64,000 nucleotides of DNA from Sphingopyxis sp. MSC1_008 (lineage in GTDB: Bacteria > Pseudomonadota > Alphaproteobacteria > Sphingomonadales > Sphingomonadaceae): contig NZ_JALPRD010000018.1 of the NCBI RefSeq assembly GCF_023197165.1, forward strand, positions 1 through 64,000. The letters run 5' to 3'. The position numbers and the translations under genes were made by a program. Every line of letters begins with the position of its first letter. The first letter of the stretch is position 1. Of the stretch, positions 7,662 to 15,314 are shown piece after piece. The notes under the pieces were generated by a model, which saw only the letters and a program-made list of their open reading frames with translations, searched no databases and was not told the origin of the DNA.

Positions 7662-8114
7662 TCACTCTTTGCTGTTGACGATCACGTCCCAATGCTCCTC
7701 GACCAGCGCGAACCGCTTGGCCTCTTCGGCCTTGAATGTCGCAAGGTCGGGGAACAGGCGCGCGCCGACCTTCTCCGCAGCGGCGTCATAGCCGGTCGCA
7801 TCGCCCACGGCATCCTCGGCACCGCGATAAGTAATCGTCACCCGCAGGTCCCAGCGCGTCCCGCCCGCCATATGGGTGAAGGGGGTCGTCGTCTCGATCC
7901 GGGTGATGAAACCCAGCCGCTTCATCTCGTCGAGGATCGGCTGGTGGTTCTTCGCATAGAGCGCGCGGAACTCGTCCATGCCGCCCCAGCGGATGCGATA
8001 ATAATATTCGATCGTCACCGGGGTCGCCTTTGCGGCAACCGAAGCCGGAGCGGCGGCGGATGGCGCGGCCGCCGGCGCGCCGGCGATCAACAGCAGTGGC
8101 AAAATGGAAAGCAT
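7662..8114 (-). CDS. Exported protein of unknown function
   Basis: The 150-residue product has a short signal sequence (MLSILPLLLIAGAPAAAP) and an Ala/Pro-rich stretch to about residue 30, followed by a single domain. That domain holds VTIEYYYRIRWGGMDEFRALY, a helix around ILDEMKRLGF, strand-rich TRWDLRVTITY and a C-terminal helix ending EEHWDVIV. The compact pattern looks like a ferredoxin-like (dimeric alpha-beta barrel) fold; this is an impression from the alternation only. No name is assigned. It is preceded on the same strand by the small exported peptide gene, but a terminator separates them. Confidence 0.65.
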   Translation of the reverse strand: MLSILPLLLIAGAPAAAPSAAAPASVAAKATPVTIEYYYRIRWGGMDEFRALYAKNHQPILDEMKRLGFITRIETTTPFTHMAGGTRWDLRVTITYRGAEDAVGDATGYDAAAEKVGARLFPDLATFKAEEAKRFALVEEHWDVIVNSKE

Positions 8115-8173
8115 GGCCTCTCTCCCCTTCGCATTATAGCCTACGCCTGATGCGAGGGGCGTTCAAGGCGCCG

Positions 8174-8220
8174 GAAAAACGACAGCCCTCCCGCCTGGGT
8201 CGCAGGGGCGGGAGGGCTAG
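8174..8220 (-). terminator. Rho-independent terminator of the small exported peptide gene
   Basis: A perfect 12-base stem (AGCCCTCCCGCC at 8184-8195 and its complement at 8207-8218) is followed, in the minus direction, by GTCGTTTTT. It sits about 50 bases after the stop of the gene at 8272. Confidence 0.85.
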
Positions 8221-8271
8221 TTTCCAGTCCGGCGTGGTAGGCCGGGCCGGAGACGAAAACGGGTGTGCGGC

Positions 8272-8457
8272 CTAGCGCGCCGCGGCTTCGCGGACCTTCT
8301 GCACCGCGGGAAGCAACAGGCCGATCAGGATCTGCACCGGGTTCGAGGTTACCGTCATGCCGCCCTGCGCGGGCTGCGCCGACTGCGCCATCGCCGGGGT
8401 CGCCGACAGGGCGATGGTGAGCGCAAGCACGGGGGCGAGGATCGTCTTCTTGGTCAT
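8272..8457 (-). CDS. Small exported peptide with DUF1559-like helix
   Basis: The 61-residue precursor has a standard signal peptide (MTKKTILAPVLALTIALSATPAMAQ) with cleavage expected after AMA or AQ, leaving a peptide of about 36 residues. The mature part ends in an amphipathic helix, ILIGLLLPAVQKVREAAAR. That segment closely resembles the N-terminal helix of planctomycete DUF1559 pseudopilin-like proteins, but everything normally following it is absent. GGAAGAG stands before the ATG and a strong terminator follows, so this is a genuine self-contained gene. Function unknown; an envelope or membrane-active peptide is possible. Confidence 0.75.
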   Translation of the reverse strand: MTKKTILAPVLALTIALSATPAMAQSAQPAQGGMTVTSNPVQILIGLLLPAVQKVREAAAR

Positions 8458-8549
8458 CGTCTCTTCCTTTCACATTCGTTGATCTGGTTCGAATTGGGCT
8501 CGGGTCGTTCCCGATGCCCCGCTTATGCCGCACAGCCGATCACCCGGCC

Positions 8550-8563
8550 GTGATCGCCATCAC
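8550..8563. promoter_or_regulatory. GTGA-N6-TCAC dyad, possible CRP/FNR-family site
   Basis: GTGATCGCCATCAC is a perfect GTGA-N6-TCAC dyad, the core of CRP-family operators, flanked symmetrically by GGCC at 8546 and 8566. It lies 93 bases before the small exported peptide gene on the minus strand, in the gap after the UPF0178 gene. Regulation is inferred, not shown. Confidence 0.35.
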
Positions 8564-8608
8564 TCGGCCAAAGAAATTTCACAAATCACGGAAAAGAAAG
8601 AAAGAAAC

Positions 8609-9073
8609 TTACGCTTGGCGCTTGAGCCGGACCAGCGCGCTATCGAGCGCCTGCAGGAATTGCGAACGATCGGCCTTGGAAAAAGGCGCCGGCCCGCCCA
8701 TCCCATCGCTCATTCCCGAACGCAGGTCGGCCATGATCGCGCGCGTCGCGATCGCGGGCCCGATCGACGCGAGGGTAAAGGGCTTGCCATTGGGGCCGAG
8801 CACCGTTGCCGCCGCCTTCAATGCCCGGTCGGCCAGCAAGATGTCGGCGGTGACAACGATGCTCCGCGCATTCGCCGCCTCGGCGATCCAGTCGTCGGCA
8901 GCGTCGAAGCCGTCGGACACAGTGATCCGCTCGATCAAAGGATGTTCGGGGACACGCAGCCGGCTGTTGCTTACGACCTTCACCGGCACCTCGTGCCGCC
9001 ACGCGACGCGGTAGATCTCGTCCTTCACCGGACAGGCGTCGGCATCGACGAGGATTTGGACAAGCGTGGACAT
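8609..9073 (-). CDS. UPF0178 (YaiI/YqxD, DUF188) family protein
   Basis: The 154-residue protein has the family hallmark ILVDADACPVKDEIYRVA near the N-terminus, VVTADILLADRAL in the middle and the C-terminal GGPAPFSKADRSQFLQALD. This matches the UPF0178/DUF188 family, which has a PIN-like set of acidic residues; a nuclease role has been suggested but not proven. It ends a minus-strand run beginning with ung, 12 bases after the DUF427 gene. Confidence 0.85.
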   Translation of the reverse strand: MSTLVQILVDADACPVKDEIYRVAWRHEVPVKVVSNSRLRVPEHPLIERITVSDGFDAADDWIAEAANARSIVVTADILLADRALKAAATVLGPNGKPFTLASIGPAIATRAIMADLRSGMSDGMGGPAPFSKADRSQFLQALDSALVRLKRQA

Positions 9074-9085
9074 GGAAGAAAGCGG

Positions 9086-9367
9086 TCAGCCGACCTCGAC
9101 GCCCTTCCAGAAGGCGATACGATCCTTGATCGCCGCCGCCGCATCCTTGGGATCGGGATAATACCAGGCGGCGTCGGCGTTCACCTGTCCGTCCACGGTG
9201 ACATGATGATAATGCGCCAGCCCCTTCCACGGACAGACGCTCGTCGTCGCGCTGTCCGACAGCACGGCGGCATCGACCGCATCGCGCGGGAAATAATGAT
9301 TGCCCTCGACGACGACGATGTCGTCGCTGTCGGCGATCACCGCGCCATTCCACCGTGCCTGAACCAT
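9086..9367 (-). CDS. DUF427 domain protein
   Basis: The 93-residue protein is a single DUF427 domain: ARWNGAVIADSDDIVVVEGNHYFP, the core SVCPWKGLAHYHHV, and AAWYYPDPKDAAAAIKDRIAFW. This short beta-rich family is widespread in actinobacteria and alphaproteobacteria, and its function is unknown. The start follows 5 bases after the stop of the 43-residue basic protein, and no strong ribosome binding site is visible, so translation may be coupled. Confidence 0.8.
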   Translation of the reverse strand: MVQARWNGAVIADSDDIVVVEGNHYFPRDAVDAAVLSDSATTSVCPWKGLAHYHHVTVDGQVNADAAWYYPDPKDAAAAIKDRIAFWKGVEVG

Positions 9368-9372
9368 CGCGC

Positions 9373-9504
9373 TTATTTCTTCATATTTTCGAGCCCGGCG
9401 ACCACGCCGACCTTGGTCGACGGATTGCTCGCATTGGGCTTCTTGGGCTTTTCCGCTTTGGGTTTACGCGTTTCGCGGTTCGATTTCTTCTGGCCTTTTG
9501 CCAT
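9373..9504 (-). CDS. 43-residue lysine-rich conserved small protein
   Basis: Read from ATG at 9502-9504 to TAA at 9373-9375, the product is 43 residues: a basic start MAKGQKKSNRETRKPKAEK, a KPKKPNASNP hinge, and a short hydrophobic end VGVVAGLENMKK. Small proteins with the MAKGQ-basic start occur in many sphingomonads as hypothetical proteins, as far as I recall. It fits exactly between the TauE/SafE and DUF427 genes, leaving 5 bases to the latter. The high positive charge suggests nucleic acid or ribosome contact, which is inference only. Confidence 0.65.
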   Translation of the reverse strand: MAKGQKKSNRETRKPKAEKPKKPNASNPSTKVGVVAGLENMKK

Positions 9505-9581
9505 ATGGAATACCTTGGAAGGTGGCGGACGCCTCTGCCCGCCGAGCCAAGTCTACGCGCTTTGCCCGCCCGCGTCGCCCC

Positions 9582-10340
9582 CTATCCCGCCAGCCCGTCC
9601 CAGACCAGCTTCGCGCCGAGCAGGACCATCAACAGGTAGATGATGACATAGAAACGCGCGCCATCGATGCGTTTCAGCCAGCGCACGGTGAGCAGGGTCG
9701 AGACGATCGCGAGCGGCATCAGCAGCGCGGCGGCGACGAGCACCTCGTGCGGGAAGGCGCCGAGCGCGATATAGGCGGGCACCTTCATCCAGTTGATCGT
9801 GGCGAACAGGATCGAACTCGTTCCGACGAAGACGAGGTGCGGAAGGCGGCGCGGCGTTACCCACATCTGGAACGGCGGCCCGCCTGCGTGCGCGATCTGG
9901 CTGGTAAAGCCCGTCGCCACCCCGAACAGGCTGCCGACCCAGCCCGGCGATGTCGACGCCGCGACGACGCGCCCGCCGCGCTCGACCCACAGGCGATAAA
10001 GCCCGAACGCCAGCGTGATCGCGCCGAGCGCCGCCATCAGCTTCGCCTCGTCGACGCGCTCGGCATAAAAATATCCTGCCGCGATCCCGACCGCGGCGCC
10101 GGGCAGCATCCAGCCGATCACCCAGCCGTCCCACGTCTTGCGGAACGACCAGACGCTGACGACATCCTGTACGATCAATATCGGGAGCAGCAGCGCCGCG
10201 GCGATCGTCGGCGGCAGCACCAACGCAACGAGCGGCGTCGCGAGCGCGCCGACCCCCGACAGGCCGCCCTTGGCCAGCCCGAGCAGCACCACCGCGATCG
10301 CGAGCACCAGCAACGTCAGCGGATCGGCGAGCAGGCTCAT
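9582..10340 (-). CDS. TauE/SafE-family membrane transporter (sulfite/sulfonate exporter type)
   Basis: The 252-residue integral membrane protein has about eight hydrophobic spans. It has the TauE/SafE duplicated pattern: LGLAKGGLSGVGALATPL in the first half and FTSQIAHAGGPPFQMW in the second. The family moves sulfite, sulfoacetate or other small anions. No sulfur genes are adjacent, so the substrate is open. Its ATG overlaps the ung stop (ATGA at 10337-10340), implying translational coupling. Confidence 0.85.
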   Translation of the reverse strand: MSLLADPLTLLVLAIAVVLLGLAKGGLSGVGALATPLVALVLPPTIAAALLLPILIVQDVVSVWSFRKTWDGWVIGWMLPGAAVGIAAGYFYAERVDEAKLMAALGAITLAFGLYRLWVERGGRVVAASTSPGWVGSLFGVATGFTSQIAHAGGPPFQMWVTPRRLPHLVFVGTSSILFATINWMKVPAYIALGAFPHEVLVAAALLMPLAIVSTLLTVRWLKRIDGARFYVIIYLLMVLLGAKLVWDGLAG

Positions 10341-11050
10341 TCTGCGGCGATGTCCGCCGCGTCGGGCAAGCGCCAGTCGATCGCCCCGCGGCCATGCGCC
10401 TCCAGAAATGCGTTGGTCTGACTGAACGGCCGCGACCCGAAAAAACCGTTGTGCGCCGACAAAGGCGAGGGATGCGGCGCGCGCAGGATCAAATGCGGGC
10501 TACCCGCACCGAGACCCGGCACATTCGCCGCCTTCTTTTGCGCATGGCTGCCCCACAGGATGAAGACCTTCGGCGCCGGATCGGCGGCAACCGCCGCGAC
10601 GACGGCGTCGGTGAACTTCTCCCACCCCTTGCCCTGATGCGAGGCGGCCATGCCGCTCTCGACCGTCAGGCAATTGTTGAGCAGCAGCACGCCCTGTTCC
10701 GCCCAATGCTTCAAATATCCGTGCGCGGCACGCGCTATGCCGAGGTCGCTCTGCATTTCCTTGTAGATATTGACGAGGCTCGGCGGGGTGCGGACGCCCG
10801 GCTGAACCGAAAAGCACAGCCCATGCGCCTGCCCCGGCCCGTGATAGGGATCCTGCCCGAGAATGACGACGCGCACATCCTGCGGCGGCGTCGCGTCGAG
10901 CGCCGCGAACCAGTCGCGCGGCCGCGGATAGATCGCCTTGCCCTTCTCGCGCTCGGCGCCGAGAAACGCCTTGAGCGCCGCCATATAGGGCTGCTCGAAC
11001 TCGCCGCCGATACGCGCGAGCCAGTCGGAATGCAGTTTGACCTCGGACAT
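10337..11050 (-). CDS. ung: Uracil-DNA glycosylase
   Basis: This 237-residue family 1 uracil-DNA glycosylase removes uracil from DNA in base excision repair. The water-activating motif GQDPYHGPGQAHGLCFS has the catalytic Asp at 67, and the minor-groove loop HPSPLS has His at 193. The uracil pocket VLLLNNCLTV and TPPSLVNIYKE are also intact. Length is normal. It heads the minus-strand run with the TauE/SafE gene. A 28-base inverted repeat lies upstream, between it and the TonB receptor gene. Confidence 0.95.
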   Translation of the reverse strand: MSEVKLHSDWLARIGGEFEQPYMAALKAFLGAEREKGKAIYPRPRDWFAALDATPPQDVRVVILGQDPYHGPGQAHGLCFSVQPGVRTPPSLVNIYKEMQSDLGIARAAHGYLKHWAEQGVLLLNNCLTVESGMAASHQGKGWEKFTDAVVAAVAADPAPKVFILWGSHAQKKAANVPGLGAGSPHLILRAPHPSPLSAHNGFFGSRPFSQTNAFLEAHGRGAIDWRLPDAADIAAE

Positions 11051-11090
11051 GCCCGCGCTTCACCAGAGGCGCGCTGGCTTGTCCAGTTTT

Positions 11091-11179
11091 CTGTTCCCCG
11101 GCGAAGGCCGGGGTCCAGGGCTCTGGAAAGCCGACGTCGGCGGACTGCGCTCTGGGCCCCGGCCTTCGCCGGGGAACAG
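11091..11179. repeat. Composite palindromic repeat, 28-base arms
   Basis: The arms 11091-11118 and 11152-11179 are inverted copies with one mismatch over 28 bases, each containing its own CCCCGGCGAAGGCCGGGG palindrome, around a 33-base core. The layout is that of a BIME-like pair of REP units. It lies between the TonB receptor stop and the ung start and may terminate receptor transcription. Confidence 0.85.
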
Positions 11180-11211
11180 CCAAAAATCCGACGGCGCGAT
11201 TGTTCGCCGCC

Positions 11212-14200
11212 CTAAATCTTCCCGCGCACGCTCAGGAAGAAACGGCGGCCGAGATAGTCATATTGCGTGCCGAACGCCGGCGCCTGACCGATCACCGGCG
11301 GCGTCGCGGTGACGACGGTCGATACGCGCGGCGGCGGGGTGTCGAACAGGTTCGCGACCCCCAGCGTGATGCGGAAGCGCTCGGCGACATCGTGGCTCAG
11401 CGACAGCGAGTGATAGAAGGTCGCGGGCACGCTCACGTCGGGACAGAAGCGCCCGCCCGGACGGAAGCTCGACGTGCGGCACGCGGCACCGCCCTGCGCC
11501 CGCAGCAAATCTTCCTCGTTCGAAGCCGCGCCGGTGACGTCGAGGCCGTAGAAGAGCGTCCAGCCATCCTTCATCCAGCCAAGGTTGAAATCGCCGACCC
11601 ATTTCGGGTTGCCGATCTTGCCATTGTCATCGACGTCGGTGCCGGGGAAGAGCGAAACCTTGTCCTTCACCTGCCACGTCATCTGCGCACGGAACGCGAG
11701 CGAACCGAGCTTGCCGAGATCCTGATCGATCGCGAGCGACAGGTCGACGCCGCGGTTCCGCTGGCGGCTGATATTGACGTAGCGGTCGGTAACCGCCGCG
11801 ACGCTCTGCGCGTCGGGGCCCGCCGCGGTGCGCGTGAACAGCCCGCATAGCGGCTCGTCGGCGACGTCGGAGTCATAACAGCCGCGCAGGATATTGCCCG
11901 CGCCGAGCAAAGTAATCTCGTCCTTCACCTCGATATCGAAATAATCGACCGCAAGGCGCGTCTTGAACCCGCCCCATAGCGCGCCCGACAGATCGGGGGT
12001 CAGGATCACCGACACCGTCCTCGCGGTCGAGGTTTCGGGTTTGAGCTGGCCGATGCCGCCGCCCGACGCAATGACCGCCGGACCGAAACCACCGGCGAAA
12101 TTCGGACCGATGCCGTCGGCAGCGCAATTGTCGAAGATGCGCTGGCTGATCGCCCCCGCCGCGAGGCGCGCGGCGGTCTGGATGCACGGGTCGATCGCTT
12201 GCTGCCCCAGAAATCCCGTTTGATCCTTGAGGAAGAGTTCGAACAGCGCGGGTGCGCGGAACGACGTGCCCCAGGTGCCGCGGAAGCGCAGCCAGTCGGT
12301 CACCGCCCAGTCGGCGCCGACCTTCCACGTCGTGTCGCTGAACTTGTCCTGCACCCCGTCGCCGCGCGTCGCCTCGACATGCGTGTAGCGCGCGGCGCCC
12401 GACAGCGTCAGCCGCTGGATCATCGGCACGCCTTCGAGCAGCGGCACTTCGACCTCGCCGAACAGCTCTTTCGACACGGTGCGGCCCGCGGTGATGCCCG
12501 AAGTCGTGAAATTGGAGACATTGCCCGCGAGCGTTGCCTCGCCCGGCGTATCATTGATCTCGTCGCGGCGGATATTCGCCCCGAACGCCGCGCCTACCGG
12601 CCCCGCAGGCAGATTGAACAATTTGCCCGTCAGCAAGGCCTCGGCCGAGGTCTGCTTGAACAAGGTTCGCCCCGTCTCGCGCCCCATCAGAAAGGCGCGC
12701 TCGGCTGGCGTGAAGTCGCCGCGCAGCACGCGCGGGTCGGTAAAGTCGATGTCGATGCACGGAACGCCGCGGATCGCAGTCGTCGTCCCGACGCACGAGC
12801 GCGTGCGCAAAGTCTGCGACGCGAGTGCATCCTGATAAATGACGTCCTGCGTATAGCTGGCGTCCGAGCGGCTGTGCTGTCCGCTCACATCCCATTTCCA
12901 ACCACCGCCGAACTCGCCGCGCAGCCCGAGCACGCCGCGATAATAGTCGATGTCGGCGCTGCTCTCGGACTTCACCAGTATCTGCGGACGCAGGATGATG
13001 TTGCCGCCGAACTCCGCATTGAACGGGTCACCCATGTCGTTGGGGTCGCAATTATAGGCGGTCGGATCGCAGAGGAAAAACGGCAACATCGACGCGCCGG
13101 TGAACTGCTCGAGCGCCATCAACTGGAAGCCGTTGTTGTGCGATTTGCGGTTGCTGAACAGCGCTTCGCCATAAAGCGTGATGCCGTCGGTCAAATCATA
13201 GGCGCCCTCGGCGAAGGCGCTGATGCGGCTGACCCCCGAAAACACGTCCATATCCTGTTCGGCGGGCTCGAATTTGTTGAGCGCACCGGTCGAAGGCCCA
13301 TCGAAATTGAGCCCGAAGAAATCGGCCGGCCCGAACACGCCGATCGGATTGTACACGTTGATCGGCATGCCGACGCCCGCAAATTCGGCGCCATATTGAC
13401 CCGAAGGGATCAACTGTCCGTTCGGCGCAAACAGCCCGGGGCTAAAGGTCGGAAAGCCGTCCTGATCGACCCCTGAAAAATCGCTGAAGGCGATCGCATT
13501 GCCAAGCGTGCCGCTGCACTGCGGGCGCCCGGTACGGAAATCGACGATGTCGGCGCGGCTGCCATCGGCCTCGCGCTTCAGATATTCTTCGGCGCAGAAC
13601 AGGAAGCCGCGATCGCGGCGGGTCAGGCTCTGCTGGCGGAAATAGTCGACCGTCGCGAAAAAATGACCGCGATCGAATTTTTTGCCAAAGCTCGCGTCGA
13701 CGCCATAGCTTTCACCGCCGCCATGTTCGGTGATCGACGAAAAGCCGCCGCCCTCGAACCCGTCGAGATCGTCGCGGGTCAATATGTTGACCACCCCCGC
13801 GACCGCGTCCGAACCATAGATCGACGAGGCGCCGGTCTTGAGCACCTCGACCTGGCGCACGACCGACAGCGGCAGCACATTGAGGTCGAACGGCGCGACC
13901 GAACCGCGGATCCCGGCAGGGCCCGCGCGCCGGCCGTTGATCAGCACGAGCGTCCGCTCGGCACCGAGCCCGCGCAGCGACACCGTCTGCACATCGTTGC
14001 CGCCGTTGGCGACGAAGCGGTTCGAAATCGCCGAGGTGATCTGGATCGAGCCCTGCGCCGCCGGCGTCGACTGCAGCACATCGGCAAGCTGGACCTGCCC
14101 TTGCAATTTCGCCGTTTCGGGATCGATGACCTGGATCGGGTCGGCGCTGGTAAATTCGCTTTTCGCGATGCGCGAGCCGGTGACGATGATCTCGTCGCCG

Positions 14201-14280
14201 CTTTGCGCCGCAGCGGGAGTCGCCACGAGCGCAATCGCCGAAGCCGTTGTTGCCAGAAACACCTGGGTGCCCATTTTCAT
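11212..14280 (-). CDS. TonB-dependent outer-membrane receptor
   Basis: The 1022-residue protein has a signal peptide ending PAAAQ, a plug domain opening with GDEIIVTGSRIAKSEF and containing LRGLGAERTLVLINGRRAG and SSIYGSDAVAGVVNI, and a beta-barrel ending in an aromatic-rich strand (YLGRRFFLSVRGKI). It has several Cys pairs in predicted outer loops (e.g. CDPTAYNC). Sphingomonads use such receptors for siderophores, sugars, peptides or aromatic compounds; no neighbouring gene fixes the ligand. The open frame extends to 14505, but ATG at 14280 begins the signal peptide after GGACGAAG. It is large for the family and resembles the oar-less, iterative TonB receptors of this order. Confidence 0.9.
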   Translation of the reverse strand: MKMGTQVFLATTASAIALVATPAAAQSGDEIIVTGSRIAKSEFTSADPIQVIDPETAKLQGQVQLADVLQSTPAAQGSIQITSAISNRFVANGGNDVQTVSLRGLGAERTLVLINGRRAGPAGIRGSVAPFDLNVLPLSVVRQVEVLKTGASSIYGSDAVAGVVNILTRDDLDGFEGGGFSSITEHGGGESYGVDASFGKKFDRGHFFATVDYFRQQSLTRRDRGFLFCAEEYLKREADGSRADIVDFRTGRPQCSGTLGNAIAFSDFSGVDQDGFPTFSPGLFAPNGQLIPSGQYGAEFAGVGMPINVYNPIGVFGPADFFGLNFDGPSTGALNKFEPAEQDMDVFSGVSRISAFAEGAYDLTDGITLYGEALFSNRKSHNNGFQLMALEQFTGASMLPFFLCDPTAYNCDPNDMGDPFNAEFGGNIILRPQILVKSESSADIDYYRGVLGLRGEFGGGWKWDVSGQHSRSDASYTQDVIYQDALASQTLRTRSCVGTTTAIRGVPCIDIDFTDPRVLRGDFTPAERAFLMGRETGRTLFKQTSAEALLTGKLFNLPAGPVGAAFGANIRRDEINDTPGEATLAGNVSNFTTSGITAGRTVSKELFGEVEVPLLEGVPMIQRLTLSGAARYTHVEATRGDGVQDKFSDTTWKVGADWAVTDWLRFRGTWGTSFRAPALFELFLKDQTGFLGQQAIDPCIQTAARLAAGAISQRIFDNCAADGIGPNFAGGFGPAVIASGGGIGQLKPETSTARTVSVILTPDLSGALWGGFKTRLAVDYFDIEVKDEITLLGAGNILRGCYDSDVADEPLCGLFTRTAAGPDAQSVAAVTDRYVNISRQRNRGVDLSLAIDQDLGKLGSLAFRAQMTWQVKDKVSLFPGTDVDDNGKIGNPKWVGDFNLGWMKDGWTLFYGLDVTGAASNEEDLLRAQGGAACRTSSFRPGGRFCPDVSVPATFYHSLSLSHDVAERFRITLGVANLFDTPPPRVSTVVTATPPVIGQAPAFGTQYDYLGRRFFLSVRGKI

Positions 14281-14458
14281 AATCTTCGTCCGATTTAGAA
14301 AGTTGATCTCGCCCCCCGGCAGGACCGAAATTACGCGAAAAGGCGTTTCGATATGGTTTACGCGGCGGTAAGTTTTTGCAGCCCCGCCGCCCCGCTTGTC
14401 GGATCGGCGCGTCGCGGCTAGGCACGCTGGCGAGCGGGTGGGGCGAAAGGATCGCACA

Positions 14459-14791
14459 ATGAGCAAGGCAATGGGCGACACGCTGGGGCGGCTGGAAGCA
14501 GTCATCCACGACCGGCTCGCGGCGGGCGAGGCCGGGGCGTCTTACGTGGCGAGCCTCGCGGCGAAAGGTCGCGGCAAGATCGCGCAAAAGCTCGGCGAGG
14601 AAGCCGTCGAAGCCGTCATCGCCGCGGTCAGCGAGGATGATCCCGAACTGATCGGCGAAGCGAGCGACCTCGTCTTCCACCTCTCGATCCTGCTCGCCGA
14701 ACGCGGGCTGACATGGGACATGATCGCCGCCGAACTCGACCGCCGCCACGGCACCTCGGGCCACACCGAAAAAGCCGGCCGTACCCAATAG
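14459..14791 (+). CDS. hisE: Phosphoribosyl-ATP pyrophosphatase
   Basis: The 110-residue HisE hydrolyses phosphoribosyl-ATP to phosphoribosyl-AMP, the second step of histidine synthesis. The MazG-like helical core is clear: ASYVASLAAKGRGKIAQKLGEEAVEAVIAA, with the metal-binding EExxE pattern and a later EASDLVFHLSILL. ATG at 14459 follows GAAAGG; the frame to 14396 is not needed. The rest of the his genes are not in the window; in alphaproteobacteria hisE often follows hisF. The HIT gene starts 10 bases downstream. Confidence 0.92.
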   Translation: MSKAMGDTLGRLEAVIHDRLAAGEAGASYVASLAAKGRGKIAQKLGEEAVEAVIAAVSEDDPELIGEASDLVFHLSILLAERGLTWDMIAAELDRRHGTSGHTEKAGRTQ

Positions 14792-14801
14792 GAGCCCTCC
14801 C

Positions 14802-15179
14802 ATGCCGATCGATGCGACCCTGCCCTATGACGACAGCAATATCTTCGCGCGTATCCTGCGCGGCGAGCTGCCGTCGAAAACCGTCTATGAGGACGAATTC
14901 GCCCTCGCCTTCCACGACATCAACCCGCAGGCGCCGCTCCACATCCTCGTGATCCCCAAGGGCGCGTACGTCAGCTGGGACGATTTTTCCGAGCGCGGTA
15001 GCGACGCCGAAATCGCGGGCTTTATACGCGCCGTCGGCAAGGTTGCGCGCGACGCCGGCCTCGTCGCCCCCGGCTACCGCCTGCTCGCGAACGTCGGCCT
15101 CGACAGCCATCAGGAGGTCCCGCACCTCCATGTCCATATCTTCGCGGGCCAGCCGCTCGGGCCGATGCTCGCGCGCTGA
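14802..15179 (+). CDS. HIT-family nucleotide-binding protein
   Basis: The 125-residue histidine-triad protein resembles HinT-type phosphoramidases. The motif HLHVHIF places His108, His110 and His112 in the active-site triad, and NIFARILRGELPSKTVYEDE is the classic opening. It hydrolyses adenosine phosphoramidates or related nucleotides in characterised members. AGGAG lies before the ATG. Its position after hisE is common in alphaproteobacteria, so co-transcription is likely. Confidence 0.92.
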   Translation: MPIDATLPYDDSNIFARILRGELPSKTVYEDEFALAFHDINPQAPLHILVIPKGAYVSWDDFSERGSDAEIAGFIRAVGKVARDAGLVAPGYRLLANVGLDSHQEVPHLHVHIFAGQPLGPMLAR

Positions 15180-15314
15180 GTTTCGGCGCCGTCTATGACG
15201 GCGGTCACAGCAATTTCGAGAAGCGCGACTAACCGTGTCCAGTACGCGGCGACGGGTGGACTCTGTCCCCTGTTTCCAGCAGGATAGATGTTCGGACCGA
15301 ACGGGGAGTTGATA

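Noticed and set aside
8525..9643. 372-codon plus-strand frame over the UPF0178 and DUF427 genes
   Set aside because: Shadow of two recognisable minus-strand genes.
15187..15203. CGCCGTC-TAT-GACGGCG hairpin after the HIT gene
   Set aside because: No T-run follows, so a terminator call is not supported; short GC hairpins are common at this composition.
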